Source of the DNA: Geosiphon pyriformis
Taxonomy: Eukaryota > Glomeromycota > Glomeromycetes > Archaeosporales > Geosiphonaceae
Direction: 5' to 3'
Assembly: GCA_016748015.1 (NCBI GenBank)
Contig: JAAOMT010000222.1
Coordinates: 385,519-449,518 of the forward strand
Length of the DNA: 64,000 bases
Under the pieces are notes generated by a model, which ran no database searches, was not told where the DNA came from, and saw nothing but the letters and a program-made list of their open reading frames with translations. A program made the translations under genes and the position numbers. Positions 46,140 to 59,130 of the stretch are shown piece by piece. The stretch's first letter is position 1. Each line of letters begins with the position of its first letter.

Positions 46140-48240
46140 GTTTTAAACATATCTACTTTTCAAACTTGGCTGGCATAATTTTAATGACTAGTTCAATAAA
46201 CTAGTAATTAGTTAGTATATTATTATTGCTGATTTTTAATTTTGTTGAGTATACATAATTTTTGGCCTTTGATTTCTGATAAGTATTTAAGTTGGATGTT
46301 AAAACAGTAGTTAAATTTGCTAAAGTTAATATATTACTTATGATTATAGTGCTTAATAAATTATTAATATTGAGACTTAATAGATTAAAAATAAATATAT
46401 TAGTTGTTGTATTATTTGTATATAATGAGATTAATATTAATATTGTTTTGTTACTAAGTTGTTAACATAGTTTAAGATCTGAAACTGTGATTGGAATTTC
46501 AGTATTGATTTTCTGATTATGAATTATTAAACCTGAAGCAGTAATCTGTTTTTAGATGATTTTATTTATTATAATAATGACAATTGTGCATTTTTTGTTG
46601 TCATAATTGATTTGCTAATACTAATAATAATAATAAATATGACTGATTTTGGAATTAATTGGAGTTTTTTTAATTGTTATAACATTAAAAAGACTAATAA
46701 ATTGCTTAATTGTTAACTAAGTATTCTTCTAATTTTTGATTAATGAATTTACTAAACTACTTTAATTTTAAATTCAAATCAAATATTTATTTATTATTAA
46801 GTTTATGGCTTAAGTATAATTGGCTTTAAGCTTGGCTAATTTAAAATCTCTGACATAAGTTACTGTATTTTATAGAGTATTTAGATATAATAGCCATATT
46901 TATCACAAAAAATTGCTGTATAATCTGTAGATAAACTGATTTAAAATCTGAGATGCTATAAAATAGTTAGTGTTAATTGTTTGAATTTGGCACAAATTTT
47001 TATAAAAACATCTTAAATAAATTGTACTGCTTTAGTATTATTTTGTTTAAAAGTAATAAAGCCAGTTAATAAGTAGTTAATCTTATTATAATCATTAAAA
47101 TACTATAGAAATACAGTTTTAAATACATTAAAGTTATTAAGTTTATTTACATGACTTTAATATTATAAGTTGGTAATATTTTGTAGAAAATATGAAATTA
47201 CTTGGAAGACTCTAGCATCATTCCAATCATTGGCTGCAATAGCTTTTAGAATATTGTTTAACCAGGCTTAAATATTGTCTTTTTTACCAATAAATTTTTT
47301 TAATTTGGTAATTAGTGTGTATATTATTAGTGCAAATAGTTATTGTTGTGGTTGTTAAAAAATAACTATTAATGTAATTAGTGGTAAATTGGTTTTAATA
47401 ATTGGAAGTATGTTTTATTAAATAATAAGGATAGAATTTGAATTGTTTAGGTTTTGCTAAATTTAAACAATTGGAGTTTATATTTCTGGTGAAATCAGGT
47501 TTTGCTTATTATTTTTCTGATTATTGTCTTTTTTTTTCTGAATTGATGTCTGTTCAATTACTGATAGATCTGAAATTAGGTTGAAATAATGATAATCAAA
47601 GTTTTAATAATATTGTTAATTATAATTTAAATTCTTTAAAATAATTGCTATAGATTTCTAGCAGTTTAGATTTTTTTTGATTGTTTTAAAATAAAACTTT
47701 TGCAACAATTGGTTTTGTTGTTAATGATAATACAAATCTTAATAGTATGTTGATAGTACTTTCAAAAGTATAATAGTAAGATAAATATAATAAAAAAACA
47801 ACTTTAGGTTTCTTCTAATTAGGTAGTTGTATTGATTTAAGTATATTTGTTAATATTTGTATTTTGTTTTTGTCTTTGTCTGTAAATATAATTGGAAATT
47901 TTTGCTGAGTATATCTTTTAATTTCGTAATTTATTTCAATAATTATTGTAATCAAATTGTAATTCTGTAATAAGTTAGTATGTTAAAATAATTTGTTATA
48001 AAAATTTCTTTTTGCTGATTTAAAATCTGCTTGTTTTCTTAGAAAATATATAATCTTTTTGTTAATGTAGAAATTAAAGACTGATTCTACTAAAAAATAA
48101 TTGCTGGTTAATCAACTGTTTTTAATATTGTTGGAATAAGAATTTTGCAAATTCCAAGTAATTTGCTTTTATAACTTTTAAATTTGCCACTTTTCTGGAT
48201 GATTAATAATAGTGTTTTGTTTTTTGCTAGATTATATTTT
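46140..48240 (-). pseudogene. Element E Gag
   Basis: Collinear with B gag in reverse: knuckle region at about 46560-46620, capsid core at about 46780-47330, and Gln/Pro-type linker and N-terminal region at about 47340-48180. Stops are dense; no open stretch exceeds about 60 codons. Confidence 0.7.
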
Positions 48241-48255
48241 ATAGAAAGCACCAAA

Positions 48256-49231
48256 TATTACAGATGATTATTTGAAGTGTTGAAATAAATAACAAATTCA
48301 TAACTTGGTACTTAATATTTACTTATAATATTGATTTTTGAAGGTTTTCAGAATCTAAAAATTTTGGTGGAGTTTTTTGTAAAATAGATAAAGATTTAAA
48401 TAATAGTTTTTTCTATAAAGTTCTTTCTTTAGTGTAATGGCTGATTTAATCTGGCAGTTATGTCCTTTTAGTAAGCTATTTTTTTATTTGAATTTATTAC
48501 CCTTGTTTTATGGTTTTTTACTAAACTATTTTTAACATTAATATTTTAATACTTAATTCCTTAATCAATTAGTAAATAACAAAAAAACAAAAAAACAAAA
48601 AAAATAATAAGTTAATATTTTATTAATAATTATAATTAAAAGCTATTGGTTCAGTATAGTTAAATAGTAAATACTATTAACATGAGTTGTTAATAAAGTT
48701 GAAAAATGAGAATATTAATTTTATAAAGAGAATAATATGAATTAAATAATAAAATAATGATTTTATTTGATATTTGGATAATTTCATTTTAAGATATAGA
48801 ATACTATTTTTTAAAAAGAAGAGTATGTTATAAATATTTATTGTTAATTAACTACAAACTTGTTTAAATATGAATTGTGTAAATTGTATCTCAATTAAAT
48901 AAATAAATTAAATTTCTCAATTCTAATACTACTGCTATATATACATAATTTCTGTTATATAAGATCTTATATATTTTTATTTTTTTTTATATTATTTTCT
49001 AAAACTGTGTACATTCTTGAACAATATGTTATAAATTTTTAAAAATATGCTTATTTTTTGTAAATGTGCACATTCTTGAGCAATGTGCCATAATTTTTTA
49101 AAAATATGCTTATTTTTTGTGAATATATATATTCTTAAAAATGTTTTTACATATTAAGTCTTATTTTTTTATTGGCTTATTTTTTTAATCTGTTTTTTTT
49201 ATTTTTTTGTATCTTTTTTCTATGAGTAACA
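48256..49231 (-). repeat. 5' LTR of element E
   Basis: 976 bp, TATTACAGATGATT...CTATGAGTAACA on the plus strand. The PBS relic AGAAAGCACCAAA lies just to its left at 48243-48255. U3 carries diverged copies (48990-49145) of an ATTCTTGARCAATRTG-type repeat like the array in B. Confidence 0.88.
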
Positions 49232-49235
49232 ACAT

Positions 49236-50749
49236 TAATACCAGAATAAATTATTACATAAAAAAAAATCACACAAAACAAAACTCTAATTATATAAAAA
49301 ATTATTTTAGTTTATTACAAAAAAAATAATAGTAATAGCTATGACTATTGTTTAAATTTATTACAAAAATAAGCAATATGTTAATAAAAATTATCTAATA
49401 TTTACAAAAAACATCAGAAAATACATTTACTATTCAGAAATTAATTATAAAAAAAATCAGCAAAAATTAAAAACATCTATTTAAATGCTCAAGAATAATA
49501 TTATATAATTAGTAAAAAACAATATCTTTATTTACCAAAAGAAAGATTTTACTATTTTTCTCTAAATAATAAAGTCTAATTTTTATTAAAAACTATATGA
49601 TTATTTATATTAACTTTACAAATACCAAAATTTTTTAATTATATTAAAAAGTTTAAACAATATAATTAGAAAAATATACCAATTACAAAAAAAATTTATT
49701 GTTATTCTAAAAACTTTTTTTCAATTTAAATTCAGAGCAAAATTTAAAAATTATAAAGAAAAGTTTAAATTAAAATTTAAAAAAAAAATCAGTAAAAAAA
49801 CAATTACAATACTAATTACTAAAACAAAAAACCAGTTTAAAAACCAAAAAACTTATGACCAAAAAAAACCCAAATATAAGAGAAGTTATCTTTAAGAATG
49901 TTTAAAAAAATATTTTTTCATTTTTTTTTAGACTAATAAATCTATTAACAAGAAACAACAATAAAATGATTACATTATATATTATATAATTAACAGATTT
50001 CTTGGAAAAAATAAATAAATGTGTATATATGATTTAAAAAACACAAAATGCTATTTAGACAAATAATTAAAATAATTAAAAGACAACCCAAATATTTTTT
50101 TTTTTCTAAAAAACACTGCTAACTCGTAATATTAAAGCTTAAAAACAAAACTCATAAACTTTGTTCAATTTAAAAACATATTTTTAAAGTATTTTAGCAA
50201 TCTAAATATTATAATTCAATTATAAAACAAATTTAATATTATTAAGCAAAGTACAAATAAAACTGTTATTTAATATCTTGCTTAATTTAATTATTAAATT
50301 AAAGCAATTAAGCAAAAATATTATACTGATTTTCAGGTTTTAAATTAATTTATTAGAGAATTAAAAAGCAGTATTTTAAAAAAAGTATGTTTTGCTTACT
50401 TTAATTTTTTATTAAAAGTTATTATATCTATTAAAACTTTTGTATTAGTTGAAAAAAAAGCTAATTATAGTCAAACAATTAACATAGTAATTAAGAAAAA
50501 CAAAACTAAAACTTTAAAGAAAAAAATAACACAATTAAGAAAAAAGCTTTTAAAAAAAATAGAAAATTATCTTGTTTTAGATTTAAAAAAAAATATTTTT
50601 ACCAAACATCTTAAAGATAAAACCAAGAATTTTATGACAGTTCACAAAATTAATTATTATAACAAAAATATAAAACTAAAACATATAACTATTATTATTA
50701 CAAAGATATTAAATATTTAATTAGTTAATATTAAACATAAATAATATAT
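49236..50749 (+). pseudogene. Element G Gag (5' of F insertion)
   Basis: Oldest gypsy of the right block. The stretch is Asn/Lys/Ile-rich with stops in every frame. Near 50690-50740 a plus-strand segment matches the zinc knuckle of B Gag at nucleotide level, with Cys codons turned to Tyr. The homology to gag ends at 50749 where element F is inserted and resumes at 57035. Its 5' LTR was not identified; element E abuts on the left. Confidence 0.55.
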
Positions 50750-51546
50750 TGTTACAAATAACAAACTCATAATTTGGTGCTCAATAGCTGTTAATAATAG
50801 TAATTTCTGAAGATTTTAGAGTTTAAAAGTTTTGATTAAGTTCTTTATATAATAAACAGAAATTTAATTGCTGGTTTTCTTTTGTGAATTTTTTTTTGGT
50901 GTGGTGGCTGGTTTATTTTGGCAGTTATGCTTTTTTGGTAAGTTATTTTTAAGTTTTTCTATACTTGTTTTATGGATTTTTTATCAAACTATTTTTAATA
51001 TCAATTACTTAGTGCTTAATCTCTTAATTATTTAATAATAATAAAAAAATGAAACAATAAAAAATAAAAAAAATAAAAAATAAAAATAAAAAATTAGTAT
51101 CTTATTAATAACCATGATTAAGAGTTATTGGTTTAATATAGTTAAGTATTAAATTCTATTAACATAAATTGTTAATAGTGTAAAATGAATTAATATTTCT
51201 TAATTAAGCAATGATAACATGGATTAGATAATAATAGATATTTTTATTGATATAGTTATGCTTTCATTTTAAGTTATAGAAAACTATCTTTTGAAAGAAG
51301 AAATATTAGATAATTATTTGTCTTTAACTGTTCTTTCTAATTTTGAATTAAATACTTTTTTCTGTTTCTAATATTTTTACTATATATACATAATTAGTGT
51401 TATATAAGATTTCTTAAAATCTTTTAATTCCTTTAAAAAAAATCCTAAAATCTTGAAATTTTGAAATTCTGCAATTTTTTTTTTACTATGCTCCTTTTTT
51501 ATTGGCTATTTTTTACTTATTATGATTCTTATTTCTATGAGTAATA
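50750..51546 (-). repeat. 3' LTR of element F
   Basis: 797 bp, TGTTACAAATAAC...GAGTAATA on the plus strand. The PPT relic and final pol-tail residues adjoin at 51547-51640, which identifies it as an LTR of F and not an independent solo LTR. Confidence 0.88.
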
Positions 51547-51549
51547 ATA

Positions 51550-52830
51550 TATTTTTTTTTAATATTAAGTTCTATTAAGATTTCTTAAATTTTCTAGTTC
51601 TTTTAAATCATTTTTTTGGATTAATTCTATTGTTTTTGTCATTGGTATTTTTACCATTATTATTTTTTATATATTGCTATTGTAAACAGAATTGGGATTT
51701 ATTGTTATTATTATTATCAAAATTTGAATTATAATTGAATTTCAATTCTGATTTCAAAGTGTATTTACTAATTGGTTTTTTTTTAGAAATCAAATAGATT
51801 ATGCATAATAATGAATTGTAAATAAGATTACAATTATTACAATATTTGAAATCACTAAAAATTAAGCAATGTTTATAAAATTTAGTATTTAATTGTTTTA
51901 AATACTACTCTTATTTTTTTTTAATAAGTATTAGATCTTAGTAATATTCATAAAATTGCTTTGAATTATTCAATATGTTAACAAAGATGTCTGGATTTGG
52001 GATAAAAATGGTTTTGATGGGTTTTGGTAGATTGTTTTTAATAATTAATATTTTGCTAAATGAAGTGCCTTTAATTTTGGCACTTGTTATTTTCCAAATT
52101 TTATCTTTATTGTGTAAATAATTATTTAAACATAAAAAAACTCTGTTTTATACAACATTAAAAAACATTTTTCTACTTATTCAATTGCTAATAAGAATTG
52201 TGTATTAACTTAATACATTACATGTTTTTCCACAATCAAGAATGTTATTTTACATTTTTTTATTGAGTAAAGTTTCTTTATAAGTAAAACATAATTTGTT
52301 GTTCTATATTTTTTGTTATTTTGAATAATCAAAGTGTTCTTAGTGACATGTTTTACAATAATAGTAAGTATATGTTTTATAGTTTTTTTTGAATAAGATC
52401 TAAGCTTTTATAAAAAAAAGTTTTTTCTTGCAATTTTTATATTTGAATACAATATAAAGTAGTTGTTTTCTTGGTTTTAGAGTCAAATATAGTTTATGTC
52501 AACTGCTGGCTGTGTTTTTAATAACAGTGGCTTAAGATTTGTTTTTTTTTTTTTTTTTTTTTTTTTTGTCATTCTAAGAAAATATTAGTAATAATTTGTT
52601 GTGCTTGTTTTTAATCCATAAAATTTAATAGACTTTTCAAATAGGTTTTTTTTTCTTCTTTTAATTTTATTAGTAACTGTAATTGAATTGTTTTAAAGTA
52701 ACCACAAATAGCTAGTATCTGAATATGCTAACCATTTTGACTGAACTATAACTTTTGAGTATTTCAGTTAAACACAATATTAGTCTTAAACAGTTAGTTA
52801 TTACCAATAAGAGCTTAGTATTGTATGGCT
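51550..52830 (-). pseudogene. Element F pol-tail stub plus Cys-rich module and linker
   Basis: 51550-51690 matches the last residues of the B/C pol tail (the KDFNR-x-Q stretch before the PPT). From about 51690 rightwards the Asn/Ser linker and Cys-rich module follow in reverse. A 26-nt T run (52542-52567) lies at the position of the Lys-rich run in B. Confidence 0.65.
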
Positions 52831-53290
52831 TTCATAACAAAAACTTTAATAAGTGCAATAATGCTATTGATTTCAAAAAGACAATTATCAATTTTACCAA
52901 TAAGAGTTTTAATTATTTTATTAACTGTAATGATTTTAGCACTGATAGTACAATTAACTCTGTAACTTAATTGGTTTATATGTTGTCATGTGATAATGCT
53001 GTTTACTAACTTATTATTAAAAATTAGTTTGATAGATTGGCCATTAATTTTGGCATTAGTATATATTGTAGTAATTGATTTAACATTAAGAATAACTTCA
53101 TTAAATAAAAGTATTATTGTTGATTCTTCTAATTTAAAAAGAAATATGACTATTAATGACTTATTTTTAGCTACTATTACTAGTAAAATATTATTGGTGA
53201 GTGGTTTTGAATTGGTTTCTAATGATTTGGGTGTTGTAATTTTTGGAGTTATTAAAAAACTTAAATAGTTTTGAGAATTTAGGTTTTAAG
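52830..53290 (-). pseudogene. Element F retropepsin
   Basis: Minus-strand reading IYTNAKINGQSIKLIFNNKLVNSII; the active-site D-S-G is N-N-K. The plus-strand open stretches 52755-52970 and 52990-53268 are shadows. Confidence 0.78.
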
Positions 53291-56200
53291 TATACTTATT
53301 TTTGGAATTTCTTAAATGTGATCCTGATGGCTGGTTGAATAAACTGAAGATTAGTTGATACATAACCATCACTAATATTTAATATTGTTAAGTGTAGTTA
53401 ATTCTCAATCTGTAGATTCTACTTGATATTAGCACAGTATATTAAAGTAATATTTGAATTGGTTGGAACTAATAGATTACTTGTAATTATAATTAATATA
53501 TTATTGGTGCTGGAGTCTAATAAATGGGAGATGAGTATTATTACTCATAAAAATTAAAGATTATAATAAGTAAATAAAATAGCCAATTAGAAATAGGCAT
53601 AATAAAAAAAGGAATTGCAAGATTTCAAAATTTTTTTTAAGAAATTGTAAGATTCTAAATTTTCAGAATTTCAGAATTCTTTTTAAAAAAATTAAAAGAT
53701 TTTAAGAAATTATATATAACATAAATTATATATATATAGTAAAAGTATTAAAAACAGAAAAATTATTCAATAGAGTTCAAATTAATTTAAAACAATAATA
53801 CTTTTCTTTAAAAGATAGTTTTCTATGACTTGAAGTAGAATTATATTAATATTAATAAAATATCTAATTATTATCTAATTTATGTTATCATTGCTTAATT
53901 AAAAATATTAATTATTTTTTTTACTATCAACAACTTATGTTGATAAACTTAGATACTTAACTATATTGAAACAATAACTCTTAATTATGATTATTAATAG
54001 AATATTAATTTCTTATTTTTTTATTTTCTTTTGTTTTATTTTTTGTTGTTTACTAATTAATTAAAAAGATTACTGTGTAATTGATGTCAAAAATAGCCTA
54101 GTAAAAAACCTGGAAACAAGAATAAAAAACTTAAAAATAGCTTATTAAAAGGATACAACTGCCAAAATAAACTGGTTATCATGTTAAAAAAAAATTTACA
54201 GAAAAAACTATTAATTAAATTTCTGTTTATTATACAAAAAACTTAATTAAAACTTTTAGACTTCAAAACCTTCAGAATTACCAATATTTTTAGCTATTAA
54301 GCACCAAGTTACAAGTTTGTTATTTGTTTTAACATTCCAAATAATTATTTGTAATAGTATATTGGTTGTTGTATTATTAATATATAATAAAACTAATATT
54401 AATATTGTTGTATTAAATTGTTAATATAGCTTAGAATTTGAAATCTGTAATCAGAGTTTCTATATTGGTTTTCTGATTATGGGTTATTAGACTTGAAACA
54501 GTAATCTGCTTTTAAATAATCTTGTTTATTACAATAATAGCAATTACATATTTTTTGTTGCCATAATTGATTTGCTAATAATGATGATGAATGTAATTGA
54601 TTTTGAAAGTGATTGGAGTTTTCTTAATTGTAATATTATTGTGAAGATAAATAGATTACTAAACTATTAACTAAGTATTTCTCTAATTTTTAGTTGATCA
54701 AATTACTAAATTATTTTAGCTTAGAATTTAATTCAGATAATCTATTTATTATTAAATTGACAGCTTAGACATAATTGGCTTTAAGTTTTGCCAATTCAAA
54801 ATTTTTGGTGTATGTAACTGTATTTTAGAAAGTATTTAGATATATTGAACATATTTGTTACAAAAGACTACTGTGTAATCTGCAAATAAATTAATTCAAA
54901 ATTTGCAGTATTGTAAAATAATCAATGTTAATTGCTTGAATTTGGTGCAGATTTTTATAAAAGCATCTTAAGTAAATAGTGATTGCTTTAGTATCACTTT
55001 GTTTAATAGTGATAAAGCTAGTTAACAGACAATTGATGCTGTTATTATTGTTAAAATACTGTAAAAATACAGTCTTAAATATGTTAAAATCTTGGAATTT
55101 ATTTACAAAATTCTGATATTATAAGTTGACAATGTCTTGTAAAAATTAAAAAATTGCTTAAAAGGTTTTGGCATTGTTTTATTTGTTGGCTGCAATGGCT
55201 TTGCCATATTATTTAGTCATGTTTAAGCATTGACTTTTTTACCAGTAAATTTTTTAAGTTTGACAATTGGTATATATGTTATTTGTGCAAGTTGTTATTA
55301 TTGTAATTGTTGAAAAATGGCAATTGGTGTTATTAGCAGTTGATTAATTAAGATAACTAAAGGTAAATATTGTTAAAAAATAGAAATAGAATTTGGATTG
55401 TTTGGTTTTGCTAAGTTTGGATGATTAGAGTTTGGATTTTTAAGTTAATTAGAATTAGGTTTTGATTATTATTTTTCTAATTACTGTTTTCTTTTTCTTT
55501 TGGATTGGTGTTTGCCCAATTACTAATAGATCTGAAATTTGGTTAAGATGGCAGTAATTAAAGTCTTAATAGTATTGTTAATTACAATTTAAATTTTTCA
55601 AAAAAATTACTATAAGTTCTTAATAATTTGGAATTTTTTTGGTTATTTTAAAATAATACTTTGGATAATAGTGTTTTCGACATAAATATAATTATTAATG
55701 TTATTTAAATAGTGTTTTTGGACATGTAATAATATAATAAGTTGATAAATAAAACAACTCTTGATTTTTTCTAAGTAGATAGTTGTATTTTCTTTGAAAT
55801 TTTTGCTAAAGTTTATAGTTTTTCTTTTTTTTTGTCAGTAAAAATAATGGGAAATTTTTGTTTGGTATAATTTTTGATCTTGCAATTTATTTTTATTATT
55901 ATTGAGACAAAACTATAATTTTATAGAAACTAGTATGTTATAATAGTTTACTATAGAAATTTTTAATAACAATTTTTAGATCTTTTTAACTTCTTAAGTA
56001 ATGTATAATTTTTTTGTTTACATAGAAATTGAAGGCTAATTCTGTTGGCCAATAATTATTTATTAGTTCAAAATAAGTTTGATAATATTAAAATAAGAAT
56101 TTTGTAAATCTTAAATAATTTTTTTCTATGATTTTTGGTCTGCCACTTTTTTAGATAATTAATGTTGGTACTGGTTTTTTGTTAAATTATATCTTACAAA
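53290..56200 (-). pseudogene. Element F Gag (interrupted)
   Basis: Gag in two parts, 53290-53534 and 54361-56200, separated by the solo LTR 53539-54356. Collinear with E gag (for example 54361-54430 against 46400-46460) and with B. Dense stops. Confidence 0.68.
53539..54356 (+). mobile_element. Solo LTR inside element F gag
   Basis: 818 bp, TATTACTCATAAAA...TTTGTAATA, flanked by GTAT at 53535-53538 and 54357-54360. Same LTR type as B, in opposite orientation to F. Confidence 0.92.
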
Positions 56201-56210
56201 GAGCATTAAA

Positions 56211-57030
56211 TGTTACAGATAATTATTTAAAATATTATAACAAATAATAAATTCATAATTTGGTGTTCAATAACTGTTAATAATAGTAATTTCTAAAGAT
56301 TTTAGAGTCTAAAAATTTTGGTTGAGTTTTTTATATAATAAACAGAGATTTAATTACTGGTTTCTTTTTATGAATTTTTTTAATATAGTAACCAGTTTAT
56401 TTTGACAGTTGTATTCTTCTGGTAAGCTATTCTTAAGTTTTTTTACTCTTGTTTTATAGGTTTTTTACCAGACTATTTTTAATATTAATTACTCAGTGCT
56501 TAATCTCTTAATTAATTAATAACAGCAAAGAAGCAAAACAATAGAAAATAAAATAGAATAAAAAATTGGTATTTCATTAATAGCTATAATCAAGAGCTAT
56601 TGGTCTAATATAGTTAAATATTGGATTCTATTAACATAAATTGTTAATAGTATAGAATAGATTAATATTATTTAATTAAACAATAATAACATAAATTGAA
56701 TAGTAATAGATATTTTTATTAATATAATTATAATTTTATTTTAAGTTATAGAAAACTATCTTTTAAAAAAAAAGATATTGAATAATTATTTGTCTTTAAC
56801 TGTTTTTTTTTAATTTTAAACTAAATACTTTTTCTGTTTCTAACACTTTTGCTATATATACATAATTTATATTATACAAAATTTTTTAAATTCTTCAATT
56901 TTTTGAAATAAATTTTGCAATTTTGCAATTCTGTAATTTCTTAAAAAAAATTCTGGAATTTTTTTTTTATTATACTTTTTTCTTATTGGTTATTTTCTAC
57001 CTATTATGATTTCTATTTCTATAAGTAATA
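56211..57030 (-). repeat. 5' LTR of element F
   Basis: 820 bp, TGTTACAGATAATT...ATAAGTAATA on the plus strand, with the PBS relic AAAGAGCATTAAA directly to the left. Confidence 0.9.
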
Positions 57031-57034
57031 ACAT

Positions 57035-57330
57035 ATAGCACATAAAAATAACTATTATATATCATCTCAAATATCCAAAAATTCATATATATTATTATTA
57101 TATTAAAATATATATTAAAATTAACAAACTTATTAATAATATTTAATAATAGTTTATCTAAATTAAAGTCTTAAACTTTAAAATTAGCCAGTAATAAGTC
57201 AAAACACAATGATATCTCAAAATTTAATTTGTATAAAACCTAATTAGCAAACTAATTCCAATTACCAAAATTTCTAACAAACTTATTTTAATTTAAAATT
57301 TTAATAATAAAAACTTATTAGTAATTAAAA
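57035..57330 (+). pseudogene. Element G Gag-protease spacer
   Basis: Continuation of G after the F insertion, matching in position B 11790-12270. AT-rich, no open frame; assigned by collinearity. Confidence 0.4.
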
Positions 57331-57334
57331 ATTG

Positions 57335-57800
57335 CTCAATTAATTAAAACTTAAATTATTTTATTTATTAGTAATTATTATAAAAATAACAGTTTTACAG
57401 TTCTTTTTTTTTAACTTAAAAGAAAATAAAACTATATTTAGTGAAGCAGTATTAGACAAAAATTTTTTAATTACTGTTATATATATAAAAACAACTATAA
57501 ATAATATTCTAATTAAACTTATCTTAAATAACAAATCTGCTAAAAGCATTATAATGTTTTAATTAATAAACCAACTAGGTTTCAAAGTTAATTATGCCAT
57601 AATATCCCAAATTATAATAGCCAATAAAAGTATTAAGCTGTTTTATAATAAAATTAACTCATATTTTTTGAAATTAATAATATAATAATATTTATAAAAA
57701 TATTAATAATAGATATTACACAATATTAAGCATTAATAAAAAATAATTAGATAAAAAAAGCTAATTTTATATTAAATTAAATTATTTAAAAGCTTTTTAT
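57335..57800 (+). pseudogene. Element G retropepsin
   Basis: Plus-strand reading VIYIKTTINNILIKLILNNKSAKSIIMF at about 57475-57560; D-S-G reads N-N-K. Followed by QLGFKVNYA-like, matching B. The minus-strand open stretch 57361-57549 is a shadow. Confidence 0.72.
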
Positions 57801-58039
57801 TAATTATAATAACTATTATGTTAGAATTTTAGTTACATATAACTATTTTTAAAAAATTTATACCAATTAAAAATCTATTTTTAAATTTAAAAAAAATCTA
57901 GTTCTACTAGTTATTAAAACTTATTAACTTTTATAAACTAATAAGTAAAAAACAAAACTATTAGCCATATTAACTTGAACAAATAAAAAAAATTAAAATA
58001 AAATCAGATAAGTTTATAAAAAAATTATTAATAATATAA

Positions 58040-58790
58040 GCTAAAACTAGAATATTTAGTTTATAAAAAGAAGCTTTTATTTATAATTATGTACAATACA
58101 TTAGATAAAGATTTAAAAAACTTTATTTACTATTATTGTAATAAAAAAAATAATTACTTAAAAAGATACAGAAAATAAGATAAAAAATCATGTTTTACTT
58201 ATAAAAAACTATTGTTAAAAAGATATAACTGTATTAATATATTAGACAAAAAAAACATGTAATATAACTTGTCAATACATAATTTTTATTTATAACTAAG
58301 TAAAAAAAAAGAATACTGTTTAAAGCAATATTTAATAAAACATTAAAAAAATTACAACAGTATCTATATAACAAAAATAAGTTATATAATATTATACAGA
58401 TTAAATTAAGAAAAAAAACCACTGAAAAAATACAAAACTGAAAACTATTAGCCAAAATAACCAATAAAGTTACTAATTATAATATGTTTAATTCAATAAA
58501 CAAATTTCAAAAAATTACCAATGACTATATTTTATTTGTTAAAAACAAAAACAATATCTTATTTAGATTAACACTTATTTTTTTAAAAATCATTTTATTT
58601 TATGTTAAAATCAGAACTATAAAAAGTATTAATATGAAAAAAACTTAGAAATAAAAATAAAAATTAAGAATTAGTAGTACTAAAATTAATCAATAAATCA
58701 ACAAGACTTACTTAATAGTTTTAAATTAAAAAACTTTTTAATTAATACTGATTTAGATTAAAAGAATGATATATAATACTATAATAATAA
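58040..58790 (+). pseudogene. Element G Cys-rich module and linker
   Basis: Matches C 31350-32170 and B 13040-13880 in order: a YYYCNKK-like pair near 58120-58140, SCFTYKKLLLKR-like at about 58190, and an Asn/Asp-rich linker at about 58680-58790. Stops throughout. Confidence 0.5.
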
Positions 58791-58794
58791 AAAT

Positions 58795-59130
58795 TTAGGA
58801 ATAATATTCAAAAAAGTTTATTTAATTAACACTAAATTTGATTTACAATATTTAAAAAATTAATTTATAATATTGTCATTTAAGAGCTTTACCAAAAATT
58901 AACTTAAAAGTAACAGTTAAAATTTTATTAAAAGTAATAATTTAAGTAGTATTATAATTAAGCCTTATAGAAAAAAAAATAAGTGTACAAAAAAGAGTAA
59001 TTAACTTTAAATATACAAGAAATTTAATAGTTTTATTATAAAACAATTCAGAAAAACCATATATTATTAAGCTTAAAAAATAAATTACATAAACAATTTT
59101 TTATTATTAAAATACTATTAATTTATATTA
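58795..59130 (+). pseudogene. Element G dUTPase domain
   Basis: Motif 1 INTKFDLQYLKN at about 58826-58861. Motif 3 region RVINFKYTRNLIVLL at about 58996-59040 (Asp to Asn), followed by QNNSEKPYIIK-like and the eroded motif 4 at about 59070-59105. Fourth clear copy of the domain in the window. Confidence 0.7.

Larger units (their letters stand above)
43115..49231 (-). mobile_element. Element E: truncated Ty3/gypsy related to B
   Basis: Minus-strand element with 5' LTR (48256-49231), PBS relic, gag, retropepsin, Cys-rich module (with a solo LTR inside), dUTPase and the start of RT, collinear with B to about B position 14990. It stops at about 43115 inside RT, so RT core, RNase H, integrase and the 3' LTR are absent. 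The right flank is ACAT; no left TSD exists because of the truncation. Confidence 0.85.
50750..57030 (-). mobile_element. Element F: internally deleted Ty3/gypsy inserted in G
   Basis: Minus-strand element with 5' LTR 56211-57030, 3' LTR 50750-51546, TSD ATAT (50746-50749) and ACAT (57031-57034), one C-to-T apart. Gag, retropepsin and the Cys-rich module/linker are present. The sequence then jumps at about 51690 from the linker straight to the end of the pol tail (counterpart of B about 18110) and the PPT, so dUTPase, RT, RNase H and integrase are gone. A solo LTR lies inside. Confidence 0.88.

Noticed and set aside
50750-51546. Independent solo LTR with TSD ATAT on both sides
   Set aside because: The ATAT at 51547-51550 belongs to the PPT region of element F. 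The pol-tail residues adjoin it, and 50746-50749 pairs with ACAT at 57031-57034.
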